The notes: generated from the letters alone by a model not told the origin. A DNA stretch of 64,000 nt from SIG440 sp045591035 (GCA_045591035.1 JAZNSG010000003.1:43326-107325), one strand, 5' to 3'; shown: positions 34,658-44,090, numbered from the stretch's first letter. Made by a program: numbers and translations.

Positions 34658-35764
34658 TTGGAAAACCGAATACTTTATTTTGGATATTCTTCAACGGCCG
34701 GTGGGATAGAGAGCTTTTGCAGGAATATTATTAATAATTCAGAATTTCCCATTGATATTGCGACTATCTCAAATGGGAAATTACCATACCAAGAAGAATT
34801 TATAAAAAAGGGATGCAAAATTTTCAGAATCACACCGAGAAGCAAGAGTCATATCAAACATTGCATGGACATCATCAAACTACTCAAAGAACATCCTGAG
34901 TATAAAATAATACATTGTCATATTTTGTCATGCACGACAATCGAACCTGCAATTATTGCTAAGTTTATGGGGAAAAAAGTAATATTGCATAGTCATAGTT
35001 CAAATTCCACAATACATTCAAACTATCTGGTAAAATTTGTTCACAAAGTTTTATCTTTTTGGGCTCAACACGTAAAAATCCTACGGTTTGCGTGTTCTGA
35101 AAAAGCAGGGGATTTTATGTTTAAAAACAGCGTTTATACGGTGTTTAAAAATGGGATAGATACCCAATGCTTTTTGTTTAATAAAGCCGACAGAGACGAA
35201 ATAAGAAATGAACTTGATTTTTCACAGGACACGAAAGTTTATATTCATATAGGCAGATACAGCAAAACGAAAAATCATCCGTTTCTTGTTGAAATTTTTG
35301 AAGAAATACTAAAAAAAGATTCGAATGCCAGACTTCTTTTGGTGGGAGAGGGCGAATTGGAGGAAGAAATACGCACTCTTGTGAAACAAAAAGGACTTGA
35401 GAAAGAAATAATTTTTATGGGAGTACGCAAAGATATAAACAAACTATACAGCTGTGCGGATGTATTTTTGCTCCCTTCATTATACGAGGGATTGCCTTTT
35501 GTTTTGGTGGAGGCACAGTATGAGGGGCTGCCTTGTCTTGTATCAGATTCTGTTTCTTATGAAAGTAAAATTTCTCCTTGTATAGAGTTTTTATCGCTAA
35601 CGGAAAGCCCAAAAAAATGGGCTGAAAAGGCAATGGAATGTGCTTCACAAAAAAGATATGAGGGCCAAGAACACATTGAAACTTCGTATGATATAGAATC
35701 AACCGTGAATGAAATAACCAGCGTGTATAAAGGGATTCTGGATAACGAAAGAAAAGAGGTTTAA
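34658..35764 (+). CDS. Family 4 (GT-B) glycosyltransferase
   Basis: A 368-aa GT-B enzyme. The N-terminal half has YSSTAGGIESF and a HSHS segment; the C-terminal half has IGRYSKTKNHP and FLLPSLYEGLPFVLVEAQ, the EX7E-like donor-binding region. I place the start at TTG 34658, eight bases after a GAGGTGAT site; GTG 34649 lies inside that site. It acts in the same glycan pathway as its neighbours. Confidence 0.88.
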   Translation: MENRILYFGYSSTAGGIESFCRNIINNSEFPIDIATISNGKLPYQEEFIKKGCKIFRITPRSKSHIKHCMDIIKLLKEHPEYKIIHCHILSCTTIEPAIIAKFMGKKVILHSHSSNSTIHSNYLVKFVHKVLSFWAQHVKILRFACSEKAGDFMFKNSVYTVFKNGIDTQCFLFNKADRDEIRNELDFSQDTKVYIHIGRYSKTKNHPFLVEIFEEILKKDSNARLLLVGEGELEEEIRTLVKQKGLEKEIIFMGVRKDINKLYSCADVFLLPSLYEGLPFVLVEAQYEGLPCLVSDSVSYESKISPCIEFLSLTESPKKWAEKAMECASQKRYEGQEHIETSYDIESTVNEITSVYKGILDNERKEV

Positions 35765-35767
35765 GCT

Positions 35768-36547
35768 ATGATACCCAAAATAATTCACTATTGTTGGTTT
35801 GGGGGGAATCCTCTGCCGGAGCTCGCGCAAAAATGCATTGAAAGCTGGAAGAAATATTGTCCCGATTATGAAATAATAGAGTGGAATGAAAGTAATTTTG
35901 ATGTAAACTGTTGCCGATATGCCAAAGAGGCTTACGAAGCAAAAAAATGGGCGTTTGTAAGTGATGTGGCAAGGCTTTTTGCGTTGGTTAATCAGGGCGG
36001 GATATATATGGATACAGATGTTGAACTTCTTAAACCTCTTGATGACTTTCTTGAACTTGAGGCTGTGTCGGGGTTTGAATCAACAAAAAATATCCCTACA
36101 GGACTTATGGCTTGTCGAAAGGATTTTCTGTTGTTTAAGGAGTTTTTGGAATGGTATGATGACAAATCCTTTGTTATGCCGGATGGCAGGTATAATATGA
36201 CTACCAATGTGACTATTATGACGGATATTTGTTTGGAGCATGGGCTTGAACCTAATAATAAAAAACAGACTGTCTCAGGATTTACGTTATTCCCCTCGGA
36301 GTATTTTTGCCCGAAGGACTATGAAACAAAAAAGCTTAACATAACCAACAATACTTATGCGATACATCACTTTGACGGAAGTTGGCACACTGATGAAATA
36401 AAGTATATGATAAAATTGAACAGAAAGTTAAAGAAACTGATGCCCGAGAAATATTCATTCTTGGTAGCGAAATTTTTTTCGGTAATCAAATATCAGGGGG
36501 TAAAATCGGCTTTTTTTGAATTGAAGAAGTTTTTTGGGAAGAAATAG
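35768..36547 (+). CDS. Family 32 glycosyltransferase
   Basis: A 259-aa protein with the GT32/OCH1-like start MIPKIIHYCWFGG and the DxD block GGIYMDTDVELL, typical of capsular or surface polysaccharide transferases that carry a short Gly-sugar domain. It begins 3 bp after the previous stop, so it is translationally linked. The transferred sugar is unknown. Confidence 0.9.
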   Translation: MIPKIIHYCWFGGNPLPELAQKCIESWKKYCPDYEIIEWNESNFDVNCCRYAKEAYEAKKWAFVSDVARLFALVNQGGIYMDTDVELLKPLDDFLELEAVSGFESTKNIPTGLMACRKDFLLFKEFLEWYDDKSFVMPDGRYNMTTNVTIMTDICLEHGLEPNNKKQTVSGFTLFPSEYFCPKDYETKKLNITNNTYAIHHFDGSWHTDEIKYMIKLNRKLKKLMPEKYSFLVAKFFSVIKYQGVKSAFFELKKFFGKK

Positions 36548-36570
36548 AGAGTGTGTGTGAGGTATATTTT

Positions 36571-38886
36571 ATGGAAAATAAAAAGATTGCCATTATGACA
36601 TGGTATAAATATACAAATTACGGAACTGCTTTGCAGGCTTCTGCTCTTGGAAAGACTTTGGAGAAACTTGGTTACCAGGCGGCCTTTGTGAACTATGAGC
36701 CTAAGGGTCCGTATATAGATAAGGATAAGTTCTCTCTCGTGGAAAAGGTAGTTGGGAAACTTAAAAATATGTCAAATGCCTATTCTATTACCCGGGAGAC
36801 GGTTAATTTGTTTGACGAGTACTTAAAAGACAGAATAGCCGAGACTATGCCTTGTGACAGTTATCCCGAATTGGCTGAACTTAATAACTGTTTTGATGCA
36901 TTTGTGTGCGGAAGTGACCAGATTTGGTCACCTCTTTGTTTTGATGAAAAGTATTTTCTTTCTTTTGTAAAGGATACAAAAAAGATGGTACCCTATGCAC
37001 CCAGCATTGGGTCCTTTGACATAAAAAACCCTTTTATCAGAGAAAAAATATCGAAACTTCTGGACAGGTTTCAGACTCTTTCAGTGAGAGAGAAGCATGG
37101 GGCAGACATCATACAGAAACTTACAGGGAAAGAGGCGAAGGTTGTTCTTGACCCGTCGCTGCTTTTGACTGCTGAGGAGTGGGATATATTTGCAGAAACA
37201 GGCGGCTGCCCTGAAATAGGTGAGGATTATATCTTGTGTTACTTTTTGGGAAATTCCAAAAGGTATAAGTCTTATGTAAAGAGACTTTCGAAAAAGCTCA
37301 GACTGCCTATTCGCGTAGTACCTATGACCAAGGCTCAAAGAGAAAGCGGCAATGCAGTGCCATTTGAGGTGGGACCGAGGGAGTTTGTGTCACTTATAAA
37401 GAATGCAAGATATGTTTGCACTGATTCGTTTCATGGTATGTTGTTTTCGATAAATTATCACAAACCGTTCAGTGTTTTAAAGCGTTTTAAGGACGCGGAC
37501 AAGAGAAATCAGAACAGCAGAATATTTAGTTTCTTGGATTATACCGGACTTAACGACAGATTGGCGGATGAAAAAACAAAAAAAATATCCAATATGATAT
37601 TGGATTGTGATTTTAAAAATGCGGATTTGTTTTTAGACAAGATGCGGGATGAATCACTTTCATATTTGAAGTCGGCATTAGAAGAGGCAACAAAAAGCCA
37701 GGAAACGGAAAAAGCAGAAGAAGACTATAAAATTACGGATTTGTGTTGCGGATGTGGCGCTTGTACCGCAGTCTGCCCAAAGAATGCTGTTTCTGTAGAG
37801 AAAGATGAAAATGGGTTCGAACATTACAGGATTGACAATAGCCTTTGCATCAAATGCGGAAAGTGTAAAGGTGTTTGCCCAATGAACAGCGTCGAGGCGG
37901 CTAAACCGGAGAAAAAATCGGCGAAGCTTTATGCTGTGAAGAGCAGGACAGATGGAGTGCTTAAGGCGTCGTCATCAGGGGGCATAGGCTATGAAATTGC
38001 AAGGGCTTGTCTTGCGGAAGGATATTTCATATGCGGATGTGTTTATGATGATGAGACAAATTGCGCAAGGCACATAGTTGTCAAGCCGGGAGAAACTGAG
38101 AAACTTGCGCTGTTGCAAGGCTCAAAGTACCTGCAAAGTGTTTCTGCAGAAGCTATAAGACAGATTTCGGAGATATCGAAGAAAAACAAGGCAGTATTTT
38201 TCGGCACTCCTTGTCAGGTTGCTGCTGTTGATAAATTGCTGAGAAGATGTGGTGCGCGGGAAAATGTAGTTTTGGTGGATTTGATATGTCACGGAGTGCC
38301 ATCTCAGTTGTTGTGGAATAAATATTTATCTTTTATAGACAAAAAGTATGATACAGGGACAAATCCTAAGGTTGTTTTCAGAGACAAGACAAAGCTTTGG
38401 AGAAACCTGACCATGAAAATAGTTGGTAATAACAAGGTTTATGTGAAAAATGAGAGAAAAGATGACTTTTATGCATTTTTCAGGAGAAGTCACTTTTATA
38501 TGGAATCGTGTTTTGATTGTCCTTATCGGGGGAAATGCAGTGCAGATATAAGAATCGGAGACTATTGGGGACCACGTTTTGAGAAGGACAAACAAGGTGT
38601 ATCTATGGTTGTTGCAATTACTGATTTTGCGTATGAAATTATTGGCAATTTGAGAGACGGTGGAGTCTGTGATGTGCAAAGCATGGATAGTTTGTACGAA
38701 TATTTGACTTTTCAGGCAACAAAAAATCCTCAAAAGCCTGTTGAGAGAGAAAAAATGTTTGAAGAACTTAAGTCGGATGATGTTGATTTGCATAAATTGA
38801 GAAAGAAGTATTGTCAGTATGACGATTCCCGAGAAAGGTATTCGAGGATAATTAAAAGATTTAAAAAATTTTTGAAAAGAGGTTAG
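36571..38886 (+). CDS. Polysaccharide pyruvyltransferase fused to FrhB-type ferredoxin oxidoreductase
   Basis: A 771-aa two-part protein. Residues about 5-370 form a polysaccharide pyruvyltransferase domain (start ITYKY-like TWYKYTNYGTALQA, CGSDQIWSP, CTDSFHGMLFS), which adds ketal pyruvate to sugars. Residues about 385-440 hold two [4Fe-4S] motifs (CCGCGACTAVCP, CIKCGKCKGVCP), followed by an FrhB/FdhB beta-subunit domain with FFGTPCQVAAV, VDLICHGVP and a late CPYRGKC. The two parts are often separate neighbours in glycan clusters; here they are one chain with no frameshift. Start ATG 36571 is eight bases after GAGG. Confidence 0.88.
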   Translation: MENKKIAIMTWYKYTNYGTALQASALGKTLEKLGYQAAFVNYEPKGPYIDKDKFSLVEKVVGKLKNMSNAYSITRETVNLFDEYLKDRIAETMPCDSYPELAELNNCFDAFVCGSDQIWSPLCFDEKYFLSFVKDTKKMVPYAPSIGSFDIKNPFIREKISKLLDRFQTLSVREKHGADIIQKLTGKEAKVVLDPSLLLTAEEWDIFAETGGCPEIGEDYILCYFLGNSKRYKSYVKRLSKKLRLPIRVVPMTKAQRESGNAVPFEVGPREFVSLIKNARYVCTDSFHGMLFSINYHKPFSVLKRFKDADKRNQNSRIFSFLDYTGLNDRLADEKTKKISNMILDCDFKNADLFLDKMRDESLSYLKSALEEATKSQETEKAEEDYKITDLCCGCGACTAVCPKNAVSVEKDENGFEHYRIDNSLCIKCGKCKGVCPMNSVEAAKPEKKSAKLYAVKSRTDGVLKASSSGGIGYEIARACLAEGYFICGCVYDDETNCARHIVVKPGETEKLALLQGSKYLQSVSAEAIRQISEISKKNKAVFFGTPCQVAAVDKLLRRCGARENVVLVDLICHGVPSQLLWNKYLSFIDKKYDTGTNPKVVFRDKTKLWRNLTMKIVGNNKVYVKNERKDDFYAFFRRSHFYMESCFDCPYRGKCSADIRIGDYWGPRFEKDKQGVSMVVAITDFAYEIIGNLRDGGVCDVQSMDSLYEYLTFQATKNPQKPVEREKMFEELKSDDVDLHKLRKKYCQYDDSRERYSRIIKRFKKFLKRG

Positions 38887-38891
38887 GGATA

Positions 38892-40295
38892 GTGGGGAAT
38901 AAGTATTCATATTTAACAAAAAATGTAATATTATTTTCCATAAATGGATTTTTGCCTAAGCTGTTGTCACTTATTTTCATACCCATATACACGAGCTATC
39001 TGACGACGCAGGAGTATGGGATATTTGACCTGACAGGGACAACTGTTTCACTTCTTGTACCCATTTTTACTTTGGGAATTCGTGATGCTGTTATGAGGTT
39101 TGCACTTGATGAGAATTTTAACAAGTCAGATGTCTTTTCGGTTGCTTTGAAGATTATTTTCGGAGGGGCAGTCCTTGTGCTTTTGGGGACGATTTGTGCG
39201 TCATTTTTAGGTATAGAGGAGCTAAAAACCAGATATTTAATATTCTTTTTTATAATGTATGTGGTAACAGCATTGAGCGAATGTGTCTCGATGTTTTGTC
39301 GAGGGATCGACAGAGTTAAAACTATGGTCAGCGGAGGCGTTTTGAACTCGGTGGTTACATCGGTGTCTATGGTTTTGTTTCTTGTTGTTTTTAAATTGGG
39401 GCTAAATGGCTTTTTTATAGCAAATACAACAGGGTCAATTGCTTCGCTGGTTTATTGCTTTTTCAATGCGAAACTTTACAATTATATAAAGCTTAAAGTC
39501 TCAAAACAAGTAAGAAATAATATGTTAGCATTTAGCTTCCCATTGATATTCAGTGTGATTTCATGGTGGATAAACGGTACGTCTGATCGGTATATTTTGA
39601 CTTGGATGTCGGGAGTAGCTGTCAGCGGTCTTTATGCGGTTGCATATAAGATTCCGAATATAATGTCTGTTTTTCAAAATATTTTTACCCAGGCGTGGTC
39701 AATATCGGCAATTAAAGAGTTTGATAAAAATGATAAAGACGGGTTTATAGGAAATATGTATACTCTGATGAATTTTGCAATGGTTGCTGTTTGTTCGGCT
39801 GTAATGGTTTGCAATCCGATTTTAGCAAGGATTCTTTATTCAAATGAGTTTTATGCGGCCTGGAGATTTGTTCCGCCTTTGCTTGTTTCGGTAGTGTTTA
39901 ACTCTATGGCACTTTTTGTGGGCGGTATATTTACCGCGGTGAAGGATACAAAGACATTGTCGATATCTACTATAGTGGGGGCTGTTGTGAATACAGTTTG
40001 CAATTTTGTTTTGATATATTTTTGGAGTGCTTATGGAGCAGCAATAGCTACTTTAATAGGCCATGCTGTTGTTTTAATCATGCGTCGCTTGATTTTGAGA
40101 AAGTACATAATTATGAAAGTAAACAATATCAGAGATTTGGTCGTTTATGGATTGCTGTGCATACAAATGCTAATCGGCGTTTGGGAAGAACAGATAAGTT
40201 TTTATTCTATAATTATGTTTGGCATTATTATCCTTATGTACAGAAAAGAATTAGGGATAGTATTTAGAAAGGCTAAAGGATTCTTAGTTCATTAA
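38892..40295 (+). CDS. Oligosaccharide flippase (Wzx/MATE-like)
   Basis: A 467-aa polytopic protein with about 12-14 membrane helices and the N-terminal block of polysaccharide exporters (IYTSYLTTQEYGIFDL). It would flip the lipid-linked glycan made by the upstream transferases. It starts with GTG 5 bp after the fusion gene. No Wzy-like polymerase is seen in the cluster, so the product may be a short or non-polymerised glycan, or the polymerase is elsewhere. Confidence 0.9.
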   Translation: MGNKYSYLTKNVILFSINGFLPKLLSLIFIPIYTSYLTTQEYGIFDLTGTTVSLLVPIFTLGIRDAVMRFALDENFNKSDVFSVALKIIFGGAVLVLLGTICASFLGIEELKTRYLIFFFIMYVVTALSECVSMFCRGIDRVKTMVSGGVLNSVVTSVSMVLFLVVFKLGLNGFFIANTTGSIASLVYCFFNAKLYNYIKLKVSKQVRNNMLAFSFPLIFSVISWWINGTSDRYILTWMSGVAVSGLYAVAYKIPNIMSVFQNIFTQAWSISAIKEFDKNDKDGFIGNMYTLMNFAMVAVCSAVMVCNPILARILYSNEFYAAWRFVPPLLVSVVFNSMALFVGGIFTAVKDTKTLSISTIVGAVVNTVCNFVLIYFWSAYGAAIATLIGHAVVLIMRRLILRKYIIMKVNNIRDLVVYGLLCIQMLIGVWEEQISFYSIIMFGIIILMYRKELGIVFRKAKGFLVH

Positions 40296-40310
40296 TAAAT
40301 TTTTAAAACA

Positions 40311-40350
40311 AAAAACGAACCAATTACCTTTTGGGGGTTGGTTCGTTTTC
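40311..40350. terminator. Bidirectional terminator
   Basis: A 12-bp stem AAAACGAACCAA / TTGGTTCGTTTT with T runs on both strands lies between the converging flippase and PHP genes. Confidence 0.9.
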
Positions 40351-40365
40351 TATATTAAATTTTAG

Positions 40366-41178
40366 TCAAATATAAACCTTTTGAACCTGACGGTTCTCAT
40401 AATAAACATAGTATTCAAAGCCACAGCTTTTGAGGACGTTAACAGCTTCGATAAGTCCTTTGCTTATGTCATTTGGGTAATGAGCGTCGGAGCCTATGGT
40501 GACGAATTTGCCGCCTAAGGCTTTGAATCTTCTGATAATTTCTTCGTTTGGGATAAGACCGAGAGTGTTTATCTCGGAGGTGTTAATTTCCAAGGCTTTT
40601 TCGCGGTTTGCTACTGTTTTTAATATCTCGTCAATGGTAGTTTTGAATTCGTTCATATCAAGAGTACGATTATACTTAACAGATACATACCTTAAAAGCA
40701 AGGTTATGTGGGAAAGAACGTCGTAGTCGCATTTGGCTGCTGTTTCAAGAGTCTCATCAAAATACCATTTTGCGTAAGTCTGGAGGTCAGCCTGGGAAAA
40801 CTTTGAAAAATCAACACGGGATATATAGACCTTGTATGGGCATTTTTGCACCTTGTGTACGGATGCTAACACTACATCAAAGTCAAGGGAATCAAGGACT
40901 CTTTTTGCGTATTCAGGATGCCAGAGCATCTCCTCAAACTCAATACCCGCAAAGATTTGGATTTTGTCGCTGTATTTATTGTTTAGACGACGGGCAAGGT
41001 TTGTGGATTTTTTTGCTTTTGCGTATGTGTTGTAGCTGATATAGTTGCTGGCTGAACAGTGGTCGGTTATGCTTATGCCCCGTAGCCCCGCATCAATTGC
41101 AGATTTAACCATATCCTCTGGCAGTGAGGTACAATCGGAGGAGATATTCGTATGTGTGTGTGAGTTAAAAAGTTTCAT
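40366..41178 (-). CDS. PHP-domain phosphoesterase (histidinol-phosphatase-like)
   Basis: A 270-aa PHP protein with the metal-binding motifs HTHTN, TDHC and GSDAHYP, plus an internal GIEFEE and DVVLASVH. It resembles HisK-type histidinol phosphatases, but no his genes are nearby, so the true substrate (histidinol phosphate or another phosphoester) is open. It lies downstream of the rpmE terminator on the minus strand; no promoter was identified with certainty. Confidence 0.85.
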   Translation of the reverse strand: MKLFNSHTHTNISSDCTSLPEDMVKSAIDAGLRGISITDHCSASNYISYNTYAKAKKSTNLARRLNNKYSDKIQIFAGIEFEEMLWHPEYAKRVLDSLDFDVVLASVHKVQKCPYKVYISRVDFSKFSQADLQTYAKWYFDETLETAAKCDYDVLSHITLLLRYVSVKYNRTLDMNEFKTTIDEILKTVANREKALEINTSEINTLGLIPNEEIIRRFKALGGKFVTIGSDAHYPNDISKGLIEAVNVLKSCGFEYYVYYENRQVQKVYI

Positions 41179-41207
41179 ACACAGTTCTTCCTTTAAAATT
41201 TTGTATT

Positions 41208-41238
41208 AAAATAGTCAAGCGAGGTGCTTGACTATTTT
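41208..41238 (-). terminator. Terminator of rpmE
   Basis: A perfect 13-bp stem AAAATAGTCAAGC / GCTTGACTATTTT around a 5-nt loop, with T runs formed by the stem ends. Confidence 0.85.
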
Positions 41239-41314
41239 GGTGTAGAATTTTTTGAATTAGATGAAATATCGATAAAACGACATTCCCTTATAAATATGTT
41301 CGGTTTTGAGAGAA

Positions 41315-41524
41315 TTATTTCTCAGCGGCAAGACCGAAACGCTTTCTGAACTTGTCAACACGACCACCCGTGTCAACTAATTTCTGCTTACCTGTGTAGA
41401 AAGGATGGCAAGCTGAGCAAATTTCTATGGAAATATTTTCTTTTGTTGAACCAGTTTCAATAATATTTCCACAAGCACATTTAATTGTAGTTTCCTTATA
41501 TTCGGGATGTATTCCTGCTTTCAT
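41315..41524 (-). CDS. rpmE: Ribosomal protein L31 (zinc-binding type)
   Basis: A 69-aa protein starting MKAGIHPEYKETTIKC, with four cysteines (16, 18, 36, 39) forming a zinc knuckle, so it is the zinc-containing form. Its ATG follows a GAGGTGAA-type site. It has its own promoter downstream of aroQ. Confidence 0.95.
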   Translation of the reverse strand: MKAGIHPEYKETTIKCACGNIIETGSTKENISIEICSACHPFYTGKQKLVDTGGRVDKFRKRFGLAAEK

Positions 41525-41621
41525 CTCTATATTTCACCTCTTTCTTTAGAGAGTTGCATTTAAATCTTAATCACCTGTTTCGGTGCATACCGATAAACGG
41601 CTATTTTTACATAGCTTGATT

Positions 41622-41650
41622 ATTATAACACAACATTTTCATAAATGCAA
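41622..41650 (-). promoter_or_regulatory. rpmE promoter
   Basis: On the minus strand TTGCAT (41650-41645) and TATAAT (41627-41622) are 17 bp apart, about 98 bp before rpmE. Confidence 0.75.
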
Positions 41651-41679
41651 GTTATTTTTTAAACTTTTTCACATTTTCT

Positions 41680-42141
41680 TTAAATTTTCTTTCGGTTTGT
41701 CAAAGCAGCCTCGGCAAGATAGTCTATTGCAAGAAGATAGCCTCGAAATCCAAGACCGACAATCTGACCTATGCAAGAGGCTGCGGTCACAGATTTGTGA
41801 CGAAATTCCTCGCGCTTGTGAACATTGCTGATGTGAACCTCGATTGAGGGTATCATAATGGAGCTGAGAGCGTCGCGGATTGCATAGCTGTAGTGGGTGT
41901 ATGCTCCGGGATTTATGATAATCCCGTCAAAGATTCCGTTAGCATGATGGATAAAGTCAATTATTTCACCTTCGCCATTGCTTTGGAGAACAGTTACCTC
42001 GATGCCTTTTTCGTTGCAGTAGCTTTCAATGTAATTTTCAAGGTCGGTGTATGTTTTTTCTCCGTAGACTTCAGGCTCACGAACTCCAAGCATATTAAGA
42101 TTCGGTCCGTTGATTACCATGATTTTTAAGGGTTTAGCCAT
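41680..42141 (-). CDS. aroQ: 3-dehydroquinate dehydratase, type II
   Basis: A 153-aa shikimate-pathway dehydratase. It shows the type II start VINGPNLNMLGVREPEVYG with the catalytic Tyr nearby, the NPGAYTHYSYA block and EVHISN with the active His. Start MAKPLKIM overlaps aroK by 8 nt, so the two are translationally coupled. Other shikimate genes are not in the window. Confidence 0.95.
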   Translation of the reverse strand: MAKPLKIMVINGPNLNMLGVREPEVYGEKTYTDLENYIESYCNEKGIEVTVLQSNGEGEIIDFIHHANGIFDGIIINPGAYTHYSYAIRDALSSIMIPSIEVHISNVHKREEFRHKSVTAASCIGQIVGLGFRGYLLAIDYLAEAALTNRKKI

Positions 42142-42637
42142 TGTAAATATTCACCTCATCTATAATTTTTTTTACCATTTTGTTTGGATAAAGGCGGTCA
42201 CTGATTTCGATATGACACGCTGATTTATAAAGGGGCAGCCGCCTTTCATAAAGCTCCCAAAGGACGTCCTTGTCCTTTGATAAAAGCGGACGGTTTGAAA
42301 TGTTAATTCCGTCTTGTATATCCTGAAGTGGTCGGTTGATGAAGACTACTACACCACAATTTTTCAGTATTTCGATGTTTTCGGTACGTTCGATGCATCC
42401 GCCACCCGTTGATATAATTATGTTCTCTTTTTTGCTTAAGATTTTCAGCATATTGGTTTCTAACTCGCGAAAATGAGCTTCGCCATAAAGCTTAAATATT
42501 TCCGAGACAGTCATATCGCTGGCTTTTTCGATTTCAGCATCACAGTCGGCAAAGTCAAGAGAAAGTTGCCTTGCCAATCTTTTGCCTATGGTGGTTTTTC
42601 CGCATCCAGGCATTCCAATAAGTATTATATTTTTCAT
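42134..42637 (-). CDS. aroK: Shikimate kinase
   Basis: A 167-aa P-loop kinase with GMPGCGKTTIGK (Walker A), the shikimate-binding DCDAEIEK region, and STGGGCIER. It converts shikimate to shikimate 3-phosphate. It lies behind a roughly 185-nt leader that contains an intrinsic terminator, so its expression may be controlled by attenuation. Confidence 0.94.
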   Translation of the reverse strand: MKNIILIGMPGCGKTTIGKRLARQLSLDFADCDAEIEKASDMTVSEIFKLYGEAHFRELETNMLKILSKKENIIISTGGGCIERTENIEILKNCGVVVFINRPLQDIQDGINISNRPLLSKDKDVLWELYERRLPLYKSACHIEISDRLYPNKMVKKIIDEVNIYNG

Positions 42638-42697
42638 ATTTTTTAAGTACCTTTCGCCTTTGGCCGGAGTAATTGATATCCCTTTTGATTTTTAAAT

Positions 42698-42728
42698 AAA
42701 AAGAGGGCTCGTCGTATAACGAGCTCTC
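42698..42728 (-). terminator. Leader terminator upstream of aroK
   Basis: On the minus strand GAGAGCTCGT pairs with ACGAGCCCTC (one mismatch) around a 6-nt loop and is followed by TTTTT. It stands about 95 nt after the probable start of transcription and 60 nt before aroK, in the position of an attenuator. Confidence 0.8.
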
Positions 42729-42829
42729 ACAATGTTTATAAGCTTAACGGTAAAAATACACCGTTTATCCTATCAGCCCATTATAATTCACTGATTTAGA
42801 CAAGATACTCTTTTGATTATTTGCAAATT

Positions 42830-42858
42830 ATTATACCACGGTAATTTTGAAAAATCAA
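42830..42858 (-). promoter_or_regulatory. aroK leader promoter
   Basis: On the minus strand TTGATT (42858-42853) and TATAAT (42835-42830) are 17 bp apart. The leader contains another hairpin, near AACGGT...ACCGTT (about 42740-42765). I see no leader peptide with aromatic codons and no T-box TGGNACCGCG motif. Confidence 0.72.
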
Positions 42859-42873
42859 GGGATTTCACAATAT

Positions 42874-43560
42874 TTATTTCTTTGAGCCTTTGTCTTTAAG
42901 GATAAGGATGATGTTGCCTTTTATGTCGGCAGTGAGGCAAAAGACTTCGGATGGGTTTTTTACATTGCGATTTGTGAGTTCTTTTTTAAGCCAGTTTTCG
43001 TCATACCCCAAAAGCTTCAGGTTCTTTTTGTTTACATATCCGTTGTCAATTATGATGTAGCTTATAAAGGTTGGTTCGGGGGAAATTCCCATATCTTCGA
43101 CAGCAACAGGGCGTTTTTCTGATTTTTGGATTACGCTTACATTCCCGTTGGTTTCCATTATCACATAGTCAACCTCGTCCAAACCCGGTATACCGCTGTT
43201 GCGGACACACTCTAAAAGGTCGTGAAGGTTAAACCTTTGCTTTGCCATTTCTTTTTGGTTTATGTGGCCTTTTTCGTAGAATACACTGGGCCGTCCGTAA
43301 AAAATTCTTCGGGCAAGGGTGCTTTTGTAGGCTCCGAATGAGAGCAGAAATTCAAAAATTAACAAGGAACCGATAATGACAAGACTGTGGGTGATTGGGA
43401 CTGAGGTGTCCTGGATAGGCATTGATGCGACTTCAGATATAATAATTGCAACTACAAGCTCAGAGGGTTCAAGTTCGCCGATTTGACGTTTCCCCAGAAG
43501 TCTCAGGGCTACAACAACAAAAAAATACATTATAAGAGTCCGAATAAAAATGGAGAGCAT
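42874..43560 (-). CDS. DUF421 (YetF-like) membrane protein
   Basis: A 228-aa protein with three N-terminal membrane helices (FIRTLIMYFFVVVALRLLGKRQIGEL) and a soluble C-terminal pair of domains, the YetF/DUF421 layout. Members have been linked to spore or membrane physiology, but the function is unresolved. Start ATG 43560 is eight bases after GGGAGG; the longer frame upstream runs into the divergent gene. Confidence 0.88.
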   Translation of the reverse strand: MLSIFIRTLIMYFFVVVALRLLGKRQIGELEPSELVVAIIISEVASMPIQDTSVPITHSLVIIGSLLIFEFLLSFGAYKSTLARRIFYGRPSVFYEKGHINQKEMAKQRFNLHDLLECVRNSGIPGLDEVDYVIMETNGNVSVIQKSEKRPVAVEDMGISPEPTFISYIIIDNGYVNKKNLKLLGYDENWLKKELTNRNVKNPSEVFCLTADIKGNIILILKDKGSKK

Positions 43561-43685
43561 AATAAAAACCTCCCGGGTATTGTGTAGCATTAGTATTTGC
43601 CAAAAATCAGGAAATAAACGCAAGTTTAACAAAAATAACCGATTTGCATATAATGGAATGAAAAAAGTATGGAGGTTGATATATT

Positions 43686-44090
43686 GTGGCTGATATGAAA
43701 GAGAACGGAAAAGGGACATTAATTGTTCAAGTATATACAGCTGACCAGACCTTTCCTGTTGCGGGGGCGAATGTGCTTGTGACAAAAAACTTGGGGAGTG
43801 GTGAGGAACTTGTCAAGGTAATGAAAACAGACAGAAGCGGAAAGACAGAGCCGTTGCTTCTTTCGGCACCACCGGCGTCCAATTCTCAATCACCGGGGAA
43901 TCTGCCAAAGTTTTTTAACTATAATATTCGGGTGGATTTTCCGGGATATTACACAATGGAAAACCTTAATGTTCCTATATTTGAGAACCAGACAGCGATA
44001 CAGCCGATAGCTCTTATCCCTCTGCCCGCAGATGAGGAGCAAGGGAAGAAGGTAACGGTTGTTGAGGAGGAGCCCTTGGATTTGCAATAA
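43686..44090 (+). CDS. Small PEGA/carboxypeptidase-regulatory-like protein
   Basis: A 134-aa protein that begins with GTG after GGAGG. Residues about 10-55 (TLIVQVYTADQTFPVAGANVLV) and an FPGYYT segment look like a beta-sandwich of the carboxypeptidase-regulatory or PEGA type. There is no signal peptide. It heads an operon with two peptidoglycan-binding proteins, 24 bp from the next; its role is unknown, perhaps a structural partner. Confidence 0.65.
   Translation: MADMKENGKGTLIVQVYTADQTFPVAGANVLVTKNLGSGEELVKVMKTDRSGKTEPLLLSAPPASNSQSPGNLPKFFNYNIRVDFPGYYTMENLNVPIFENQTAIQPIALIPLPADEEQGKKVTVVEEEPLDLQ

Noticed and set aside
42638..42873. T-box or known riboswitch upstream of aroK
   Set aside because: No TGGNACCGCG antiterminator motif and no match to riboswitch cores I know; it is reported as an unassigned attenuator leader instead.
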